A stretch of DNA of 10,929 nt, from contig DASUZD010000042.1 of the NCBI GenBank assembly GCA_036377055.1, positions 1 through 10,929 of the forward strand. The letters are read 5' to 3'. Positions 1 to 5,415 of this stretch are shown piece after piece (within the stretch, counting starts at the first letter, position 1; each line of letters begins with the position of its first letter). The stretch comes from DASUZD01 sp036377055 (GTDB lineage Bacteria; Actinomycetota; Thermoleophilia; Gaiellales; Gaiellaceae). The translations under genes were made by a program, and so were the position numbers. The notes below the pieces were generated by a model. It saw only the letters and a list, made by a program, of their open reading frames with translations, had not been told where the DNA came from and searched no databases.

Positions 1-1985
1 CGGATCACCGTCGCGTCGATGAGGACGGCCGCGGCGAGGCCGACGCCGGCCTGCTTCAGCTCGAGCGACGAGAGCGTCCCGAAGAGGGCGAAGACGCAGA
101 CCATCACCACGGCGGCGGCGGTGACGACGCCGGCGGTGAGCGCGATCGAGCGTCGCGCGGCTAGCTCTGTGGGCTCGCCGCGGTCGACGGCCTCCCGCAC
201 GCGGCTGAGGATGAAGACGTGGTAGTCCATCGAGAGCCCGAACAGGACGACGAAGAGGAAGAGCGGGAGCCAGGAGACGATCGTGCCGTTCGAGTGGAAG
301 CCGAGGATCGGCTCGGCCCAGCGGTGCTGGAAGACGAGCGCGAGCACGCCGTACGATGCGCCGACCGAGAGCAGGTTCAGCGCGATCGCCTTCAGCGGCA
401 CCACGATCGAGCGGAAGGCGACGAGGAGCAGCCCGAACGCGAGCGCGAGGACGAAGGCGAGCACGAACGGGAGCGCGTGGCGGATCTGGCGGGTGAAGTC
501 GACGTCCTCCGCCGTGGGGCCGGTGACCGCGGTCTCGGCGCCGCCAAGGGTCGAGGGGATCAACCGCTGCCGCAGCTCGAGCACCGCGTCGCGGCTCGAG
601 GCGTTCGCGCCGTTGCCGGTGAGCGGGAGCAGGAGCGCTCCTGCACTGCCGGCGCCGGTGGAGGCGGTCCTGATGGGGTCGACCGGCTTGTGCGCGACAC
701 CCTCGCGGACCGCGAGCAGGCTCAGCCGACGCAGCTGCCGCCGGAGCTGCGGTTCTCCCACAGGCGCCTCGACGGCGACGACGGCGGTCTCGCCGGCGCT
801 GGGGAAGGCGCGGCGGACGTCGGCGAGCGCCTTCAGCGCCGGCTCGCTCTGGGCGGTCAGCGCGAGGTCGCTCGGCTTCGCGATGCGAAGCGACAGGGCC
901 GGGTAGGCGAGCGCGGCGAGTAGCGCCGTCGTCAGCACGGCCGTCACGAGCGGGCGCCGGGTCACGCGATCGACGAGTGTCGCCCAGAAGCGGCTGCCGC
1001 CCTCCGTACGCGCGTGCGGTAGCAGCGGGATGCGGCCGCGGTCGATCCTGGGGCCGAGCAGCCGCAGCGTCGCGGGGAGCACCGTGACTGCGCCGAGGAC
1101 GGCGCACGCGATCACGGCGATCGCCGCGGTCGCGATTCCGCTCAGCGTCCGGACGCCGACGAGGTACATGCCGGCCATCGCGATCGCCACGGTCGCGCCC
1201 GAGACGACCACCGTTCGACCGGAGGTTCGCAGCGTCGTCTCGAGGGCGTCCTCGATCCCGGCGCCTCCGTGGCGCTCCGCGCGCGAGCGGACGACGAAGA
1301 AGAGTGCGTAGTCGACGCCGACCGCCATGCCGATCAGGAGCACGACCGTCTTGGCGCTGTCCTCGACCGGAAAGAGCTGGCTGAGCGGGCCGAGCAGCCC
1401 GAGCCCGGCCGCGACCGCGCTGAGCGCGAGCAGGACCGGGACGACCGCAGCCGTCAGGCTGCCGAAGGCGAAGAGGAGCACGAGCAGCGTGACCGGGATC
1501 GAGAGCAGCTCCGCGCGGTGGAGGTCGCGGTCGACGCTACGGTTCCGCGCCTCGTCGGCAGAGACGTCGCCCGTCTCCTCGATCGTCAGTTGCGGGTGCG
1601 CTTTCGCCGCGCCTGCGACCGCCGCCCGGATGGCGTCGACAGCGACCGCCCGCGTGAGCTCGGCGCTGACGACGGCGGAGTGGCCGTTGGCAGAGAGCTT
1701 GAGCTCCGGTGTGAGGCCGAGCGCGCGGAAGCGGCGTTCGACGTCCCGGATGGCGGCTCGCGGCACGGGTGTGCTGGGGGCGTGGATGTACGCGAGCTCC
1801 CGGCCCGGACCCCAGAGCCGGTTCTGGTCCATGATCGCGTAACCGCGCGCCGACTCCCCCACGGCGCCGTTGTCGAGCGTCTTCGTCCCGCTGAGCGCGC
1901 CGAACGCGACGGCTGCGGCGACGAATGCGACCCAGGCCGCGACCGCGATTCGGGGGTGGCGGATGCTCCAACTTCCGATGCTCAT
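1..1985 (-). CDS. MMPL/RND-family membrane exporter, C-terminus missing
   Basis: Exporter of the MMPL family (RND superfamily), which moves hydrophobic or lipid-like compounds across the inner membrane using the proton gradient; the substrate here is unknown. 661 codons are visible and the frame is open from the ATG to the left edge, ending in LIDATVI, so roughly 50-80 residues are missing. The N-terminus (MSIGSWSIRHPRIAVA) leads into TM1, followed by an extracytoplasmic domain and two MMPL membrane blocks. The proton-relay Asp-Tyr pairs typical of the family are present: D225-Y226 in GVDYALFF (TM4) and D587-Y588 in GLSMDYHVF (TM10). The start is fixed by a strong AAAGGAGG six bases upstream. 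The gene is a paralogue of the exporter at 5416-7614, with long near-identical stretches around TM8-TM10. The family assignment is firm; the substrate is not. Confidence 0.93.
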   Translation of the reverse strand, partial: MSIGSWSIRHPRIAVAAWVAFVAAAVAFGALSGTKTLDNGAVGESARGYAIMDQNRLWGPGRELAYIHAPSTPVPRAAIRDVERRFRALGLTPELKLSANGHSAVVSAELTRAVAVDAIRAAVAGAAKAHPQLTIEETGDVSADEARNRSVDRDLHRAELLSIPVTLLVLLFAFGSLTAAVVPVLLALSAVAAGLGLLGPLSQLFPVEDSAKTVVLLIGMAVGVDYALFFVVRSRAERHGGAGIEDALETTLRTSGRTVVVSGATVAIAMAGMYLVGVRTLSGIATAAIAVIACAVLGAVTVLPATLRLLGPRIDRGRIPLLPHARTEGGSRFWATLVDRVTRRPLVTAVLTTALLAALAYPALSLRIAKPSDLALTAQSEPALKALADVRRAFPSAGETAVVAVEAPVGEPQLRRQLRRLSLLAVREGVAHKPVDPIRTASTGAGSAGALLLPLTGNGANASSRDAVLELRQRLIPSTLGGAETAVTGPTAEDVDFTRQIRHALPFVLAFVLALAFGLLLVAFRSIVVPLKAIALNLLSVGASYGVLALVFQHRWAEPILGFHSNGTIVSWLPLFLFVVLFGLSMDYHVFILSRVREAVDRGEPTELAARRSIALTAGVVTAAAVVMVCVFALFGTLSSLELKQAGVGLAAAVLIDATVI

Positions 1986-1991
1986 GTGCGA

Positions 1992-1999
1992 CCTCCTTT
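1992..1999 (-). promoter_or_regulatory. Ribosome binding site of the first MMPL gene
   Basis: Read on the minus strand this is AAAGGAGG, six bases before the ATG at 1985-1983. It is a near-ideal Shine-Dalgarno sequence and decides the start of the left-hand exporter. Confidence 0.8.
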
Positions 2000-2031
2000 G
2001 GATCGTTCGAGGGTCGCACCGGCGCCGTCGC

Positions 2032-2047
2032 CTGCCCAGGTGGGCAG
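2032..2047. promoter_or_regulatory. Inverted repeat upstream of the first MMPL gene, possible operator
   Basis: CTGCCCA-GG-TGGGCAG, a perfect 7-bp inverted repeat with a 2-base spacer, lies 47 bases upstream of the exporter's ATG in the divergent region shared with the small gene at 2163. Its position suits an operator for a dimeric repressor. Such repeats also arise by chance in GC-rich DNA, so the role is a guess. Confidence 0.35.
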
Positions 2048-2062
2048 CCGGAGACTTGCGCG

Positions 2063-2079
2063 GTACGGCTGGCCGGTAC
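2063..2079. promoter_or_regulatory. Second, bulged inverted repeat in the divergent region
   Basis: GTACGGC-TG-GCCGGTAC pairs as two GTAC-ended arms with one unpaired G. It lies 16 bases beyond the perfect repeat at 2032-2047 and would sit near the upstream promoter elements of the left-hand exporter. The function is unproven. Confidence 0.25.
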
Positions 2080-2125
2080 TAGCCGGGTGTTCTGTCCACT
2101 GCCAGCTAATCGCCGGGTTGCGATC

Positions 2126-2154
2126 TTGCCCCAGCCGCGGCGGCGGCGTATCCT
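2126..2154 (+). promoter_or_regulatory. Predicted promoter of a leaderless mRNA
   Basis: TTGCCC (2126-2131) and TATCCT (2149-2154) are separated by exactly 17 bases, fitting a housekeeping-sigma promoter. Transcription would begin about 7-8 bases after the -10 box, that is at or next to the ATG at 2163. No Shine-Dalgarno sequence precedes that ATG, so the message is probably leaderless, which is common in actinobacteria. Confidence 0.5.
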
Positions 2155-2162
2155 TTTCCCAC

Positions 2163-2369
2163 ATGCCCGAACGGCACCTGAGAGCGGCTCAGACGCACGA
2201 TGACATGGCGCGGCGCCACGAAGTGGCGGCGCTGCATTGGGATAAGTACGGCGAGCCTGAGCACGCCGAGTTAGAGCGCCGTAACGTCGAGATCGAGCGC
2301 GCTGCGGCGCAACTCGAACGCGACCGTGCCGATTTCATACAGCGCAAGCGAGCCGCGTCGACGGCGTAA
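2163..2369 (+). CDS. Small charged helical protein, hypothetical
   Basis: 68 residues of unknown function. The sequence is dominated by charged and Ala residues with a His-rich first half (H5, H12, H19, H25, H34) and a regular E/R/A pattern from about residue 34 to the end, which predicts one long amphipathic helix or a helical hairpin able to form a coiled coil. No signal peptide or membrane segment is visible, so it is probably cytoplasmic. The ATG was chosen because a well-spaced promoter ends 8 bases before it; the frame extends further upstream, but that part only shadows the antisense exporter. Similar short proteins with Ala-His-Glu-Arg helices occur in actinobacteria without a known role. 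The gene is divergent from the left-hand MMPL gene and shares its upstream region. Confidence 0.65.
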   Translation: MPERHLRAAQTHDDMARRHEVAALHWDKYGEPEHAELERRNVEIERAAAQLERDRADFIQRKRAASTA

Positions 2370-2371
2370 CG

Positions 2372-2387
2372 CTGTTCAGCTGTTCAG
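2372..2387 (+). repeat. Tandem duplication of CTGTTCAG
   Basis: Two perfect back-to-back copies of CTGTTCAG begin 2 bases after the stop codon of the small gene. It may be a replication-slippage product or the trace of an insertion event, given the transposase scar further right. No function is apparent. Confidence 0.5.
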
Positions 2388-2534
2388 GGCCAGAGAAGCC
2401 ACCAGACGGCGCGAATTCACATCAGGCCTCTAGTAGGAGGTTTGGCGAAACGGTCGGCGCGTCGTTTGAGGCGCACTGGCCCGGACAGGACCTGAAGGGG
2501 TTTCGTGAGAGGTCGATGACCGAGACCCCGTTGT

Positions 2535-2690
2535 CGGCCTCTTGAGCGGCGGGCAAAGCAGGACTACGGCCTTTCCCCGCTCCGCGTCCGCGGGCTCGCC
2601 AAGGTCGCGCTTCACGCCGGCCTCTGCATGTTGGCGCGGCTCTCGCAGGCGCTCGCCCGAGCGCGAGCCGTACACTCACTCGCGGCGTAA
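2535..2690 (+). pseudogene. C-terminal remnant of a DDE transposase (IS1182/IS4/IS5-like)
   Basis: The plus-strand frame from 2535 to the TAA at 2688-2690 encodes 51 residues containing QDYGLSPLRVRGLAKVALHA followed by LARLSQALARARAV. This matches, from memory, the conserved tail of DDE transposases: a Glu-Arg near the start of the segment, then a [Y/W]-G-L-x-P-L-R-V-R-G-L motif, a V-x-L-H-A-D/G-L motif, and a closing run of small and Arg residues ending in Ala. An in-frame TGA at 2517-2519 ends it upstream, and the catalytic core and N-terminus are absent. It is therefore a dead fragment, not a gene. Terminal inverted repeats are not evident. The exact IS family is uncertain; the transposase assignment itself is fairly secure. 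Confidence 0.72.
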
Positions 2691-2697
2691 GCCGCGG

Positions 2698-2703
2698 TAT
2701 AGT
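2698..2703 (+). promoter_or_regulatory. Predicted -10 box of the small gene at 2729
   Basis: TATAGT lies 25 bases before the ATG, which would give a leader of about 18-20 bases containing GAGGTG as ribosome binding site. No clear -35 box is seen at 16-18 bases upstream. The box lies just 7 bases after the transposase remnant. Confidence 0.35.
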
Positions 2704-2728
2704 CGCCTCCCGGCTCGCGAGGTGACTG

Positions 2729-2911
2729 ATGGCAGTAGAGATCAAGCTGAGCGACGGGACGACGCTGAGGACGGGGACCGACTCGGTCCTTACAGACCTG
2801 GTTCGCGCCTTCCGAGATCGCGAGCAGGCTTACGTTCCAGTCCAGACAGAAGAGGGCGAAACGTTCAACGTGAACCCCGAGCAGGTTGTCTACATACGCA
2901 CGGTCAGATAG
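2729..2911 (+). CDS. Small beta-rich protein, hypothetical
   Basis: 60 residues; I do not recognise a named family. The pattern is of short beta strands separated by turns: VEIKLSDGTTL at the start, then a short helix (SVLTDLVRAFRDRE, about 19-32), a strand (AYVPVQTEE), and a final GETFNVNPEQVVYIRTV that reads as two strands around an Asn-Pro turn. This suggests a compact SH3-like or split beta-barrel fold, but that is a guess from pattern alone. There is no signal peptide or membrane segment. GAGGTG five bases before the ATG supports the start. Codon use looks like ordinary coding sequence, with less extreme GC than its neighbours. It converges on the response regulator, with 34 bases between the stops. 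Confidence 0.7.
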   Translation: MAVEIKLSDGTTLRTGTDSVLTDLVRAFRDREQAYVPVQTEEGETFNVNPEQVVYIRTVR

Positions 2912-2916
2912 TTTTG

Positions 2917-2942
2917 CTAGGCGCTTCGCCAAGCTCTCCTAG
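2917..2942. terminator. Possible hairpin between convergent genes
   Basis: CTAGG (2917-2921) can pair with CCTAG (2938-2942), and an alternative inner GGCG-CTT-CGCC stem occupies 2920-2930. The site lies between two convergent stop codons, where a two-way terminator is expected. The stems are short and there is no good T-run downstream on either strand, though TTTT precedes it at 2912-2915, which would be the tail for the minus-strand transcript. Confidence 0.3.
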
Positions 2943-2945
2943 TAC

Positions 2946-3599
2946 CTAGTAGCTCGCGTTGAGGAACGTGACCACGGCCAGCACGCGCCGGTGGTCATCC
3001 CCCGATTGCGGGAGACGCAGCGTCGCGAAGATGTTCTTCACGTGCTTCTCGACGGTGTGCTCGGTGATGAACAGCCGCTCGGCGATCGCCCTGTTGGAGC
3101 GCCCTTCCGCCATCAGGGCCAGCACCTCGAGCTCGCGCTCGGTCAGGTCCTCGAGCGGCGTGTCTCCCTTGCGCCGCTGGCCGACGAGCTGGGCCACGAC
3201 CGCCGGGTCGAGTACGGAGCCGCCCTCGCCGATCCGCCGCACGCTCGCCGACAGCTCGTCCAGATCCGACACGCGATCCTTGAGCATGTAGCCGACCCGC
3301 TCCGTCCCTGCCGCGAGCAGCTCGACCGCGTAGCGCGCCTGCACGTACTGCGAGAGCACCAGGATGCCGACGTGCGGCCAGCGCGCCCGGATCAGCTTGG
3401 CCGCCCGCAGCCCCTCGTCCGTGTGCGTCGGCGGCATGCGGATGTCGACGATTGCCACGTCGGGCTCGGTCCGCTCGACGAGCGCGCACAGCTCCTCGGC
3501 GTCGGCGGCCAGCCCGACGACGTCGAAGCCGCCCTCGGCGAGCAGACGCGAGAGGCCCTCGCGCAGGATGACGGCGTCGTTGGCGACGACTACGCGCAC
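2946..3599 (-). CDS. NarL/LuxR-family response regulator
   Basis: DNA-binding response regulator of 217 residues, the usual length for the NarL/FixJ type. The receiver domain (about 1-120) has the phospho-acceptor D52 in VAIVDIRMP, the switch residues S83 and Y104, and K107 in YMLKDRV. The output is a LuxR-type helix-turn-helix (about 149-195: LTERELEVLALMAEGRSNRAI, then HTVEKHVKNIF). The first acidic pocket position is Asn (AND, N7-D8) where most relatives have Asp or Glu. The GTG start is chosen because the receiver begins with RVVVAND directly after it and GGAGA precedes it. It overlaps the kinase stop by 10 bases, so the two are translationally coupled. It is most likely phosphorylated by that kinase; target genes are not shown by the sequence, the nearby MMPL exporters being the obvious candidates. 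Confidence 0.93.
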   Translation of the reverse strand: MRVVVANDAVILREGLSRLLAEGGFDVVGLAADAEELCALVERTEPDVAIVDIRMPPTHTDEGLRAAKLIRARWPHVGILVLSQYVQARYAVELLAAGTERVGYMLKDRVSDLDELSASVRRIGEGGSVLDPAVVAQLVGQRRKGDTPLEDLTERELEVLALMAEGRSNRAIAERLFITEHTVEKHVKNIFATLRLPQSGDDHRRVLAVVTFLNASY

Positions 3600-5321
3600 G
3601 GGATCTCCGCCCGCAGGGTCGTTCCGCGGCCGGGCGGGCTCGACACCGTCAGCCGCCCGCCGAGCGCCTCGACCCTGTCGGCGAGGCCGCGCACCCCAGA
3701 GCCGCCGCTCGTAGACGCGCCGCCGATGCCGTCGTCGGCCACCTCGAGCACGAGGACGCCGTCCTCGTGCGAGGCGACGAGGCGCACCTCGCTCGCGTGC
3801 GAGTGCTTCGCCGCGTTCGCGAGCGCCTCGCTGGCGACGAAGTAGCCGGCGCTCTCCACCTGCTCCGGCAGCCGCCCGGGCACGTCGACGTCCAACCGCA
3901 CCGGCAGCGCGGCGCGCCGCGAGAGGTCGTCGAGCGCGGCGGCGAGCCCGCGCTCGACCAGGATCGCCGGGCGAATCCCCTGCGTCAGCTCTCGCAGCTC
4001 CGCCAGCGCGACGGTGAGAGCGTCGCGCGCCTCGCGCAGGACCGGCTGCACCGCCGCGCGGTCGGCCGCCAGCTTCGACTCCGCGAGCCCCAGAGCCATC
4101 GCGATCGAGACCAGGCGCTGCTGCGTTCCGTCGTGCAGGTCGCGCTCGATCCGGCGGCGCTCCGTGTCCGTCGCCTCGACCAGCCGTGCGCGCGAGGCCT
4201 GGAGCTCGGCCAGCCGTGCGCGCAGCTCCGCCTGGAGGCGCGCATTCTCGAGCGTCAGCGCGGCCGCGGCGCACACCGACTGCACGAGCTCGCTGTTCTC
4301 GGCCAGCGCGGGATCGTGGATCAGCGCCGCGATCGGCTCGCCCTCCCGCTCGACCACCGTCGCCGCGCGCTCGGACTCCGGCTGCGGCAGCGCGACCGGC
4401 TGCCCGCCGGCGTCGACGTAGCGAGCGCCGGCCGGCACCCAGTAGGCGAGCTCGAGCGACGGATCCCCGAGCGCTCGGGCGAGCGCCTCGCGCAGGTCGA
4501 CGGGGGCGACGCCTTCGAGCTCGACGACGAGCCCGGCGACGGCGCCGCGCGCCAGCCGGCGCTGCAGCAGCGCCGCGAGCACCGCGACCGGGATCGACGC
4601 GAAGACGAGCTCCCGCACCCACGCCGGCCCCCGGCCCGAGCGGGTGGTCGAAGATGTCGTTCGCGACTGAGAAGGCAAGCGCGGCGAACATCGCGCTTCC
4701 CGCCCAGAGCACCGGCGCGCCCGCCCGTCGCTCCGGAGCGCTCGCCTCACGCCTCCGCCGCACGAGCAGCGCGACCGTGAACACCGAGAGCACGACCCCG
4801 ACGGCGCGCTGGCCTTGCAGGATCGCGTCGGCGAGGCGGTCGTTGCGCGTGATCTCGAACGCGTTCGGCGGACACTCGGCGCAGAGCTGCGTGTGCGAGT
4901 CGGCGAACAGCAGCCAGACGAGCTCGACGACGGTCACGATCAGGACCGCTGCCGCGATGAGCGCGCGGTCGAGCCTGCTCCGCAGCCGCCCGCTCGGGAA
5001 CGAGAGCACGAGGTAGACGAAGCCGAGCAGGTACACGGACTCGAGCGCCTTCCCGACCGTGAACACGAGCGAGGAGCCGGCGTCTGCCAGGAAGGTGGCG
5101 AACCAGGCGAAGCCGACGAACACCATCACCGTCCCGAGCCGGTTCTCCGGACGCTGGCGCCGCGCGATCAGGCCGCTGCCGATGTAGGCCCAGCCGACGA
5201 CGAGCGCGAGCACGGCCGACGCCGCCGCGGGACTCCGCTCGCGGTCGCTCGCGACGATGAGCAGCGCCGCGCCCGCTCCCCCGGCGAGAGCGAGGAGTGC
5301 GATGAAGAGGTCACGCCTCAT
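3590..5321 (-). pseudogene. NarL-type sensor histidine kinase, frameshifted
   Basis: Membrane sensor kinase partner of the regulator at 2946-3599. The N-terminal half (5321 to about 4640) encodes six to eight membrane segments, including LFIALLALAGGAGAALLIV at the start. The catalytic half (about 4630 to 3590) continues in another frame: a last membrane segment (ELVFASIPVAVLAALL), a GAF-like region, a coiled coil, the HisKA_3 box RRIERDLHDGTQQRL, the N box EALANAAKHSHA and the G box DDGIGG with GVRGLADRVEALGG. Removing one base from the G5 run at 4628-4632 joins the halves into a normal 576-residue protein with H396 as phospho-acceptor. The gene length, 1732 bases, is one over a multiple of three. 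This is either a sequencing error or a real inactivating mutation. The ATG at 5321 starts just before TM1; a GTG at 5345 is an alternative, and neither has a clear ribosome binding site. Confidence 0.85.
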
Positions 5322-5360
5322 CGGCCGGCCGAGCAGATCGTGCACCGTGGCCGCAGCGAG

Positions 5361-5408
5361 CGCTACCCGGCTGGCCGCACTCGCGAGAAGTGCGGCCAGC
5401 CGGTAGCG
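5361..5408 (-). terminator. Long hairpin after the second MMPL gene
   Basis: CGCTAC plus CCGGCTGGCCGCACT (5361-5381) pairs with its complement at 5389-5408: 20 base pairs with a single bulged C and a 7-base loop. It starts 8 bases past the stop of the MMPL exporter on the minus strand and ends 40 bases before the kinase ATG at 5321. No T-run follows, so it resembles the tail-less terminators reported for actinobacteria; it could equally act as an RNA-stabilising end or an attenuator that sets how much kinase mRNA is made by read-through. Confidence 0.6.
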
Positions 5409-5415
5409 AGATTCC

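Larger units (their letters stand above)
2370..2728. other. Gene-poor stretch with an insertion-sequence scar
   Basis: This 359-base interval has no intact gene I can support. It holds the CTGTTCAG duplication (2372-2387), a stretch open on the plus strand up to a TGA at 2543-2545 without a plausible start or recognisable family, a transposase C-terminal remnant (2535-2690), and the predicted promoter of the next small gene (2698-2703). Its base composition is slightly less GC-rich than that of the flanking genes. Confidence 0.6.

Noticed and set aside
219..923. Plus-strand open frames under the left-hand MMPL gene, such as 219-923 and 1269-2162
   Set aside because: They are antisense to a clear MMPL coding frame and have shadow-like charged composition. 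Only the last 207 bases of the 1269-2369 frame (from 2163) are kept as a gene.
2369..2545. Plus-strand open stretch ending GQDLKGFRERSMTETPLSAS before the TGA at 2543
   Set aside because: It reads somewhat protein-like but has no plausible start codon with signals, no family I recognise, and lies in a region disturbed by an insertion. It may be a remnant but cannot be called.
2422..2745. 107-residue minus-strand frame in the gene-poor stretch
   Set aside because: It is antisense to the transposase remnant and overlaps the promoter and start of the 60-residue gene; composition and lack of a ribosome binding site argue against it.
2946..5345. A single 799-residue kinase-regulator fusion protein
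   Set aside because: The histidine box, N box and G box are all in a different frame, and the middle of the long frame is Arg/Ala-rich nonsense. A one-base shift at 4628-4632 explains it better.
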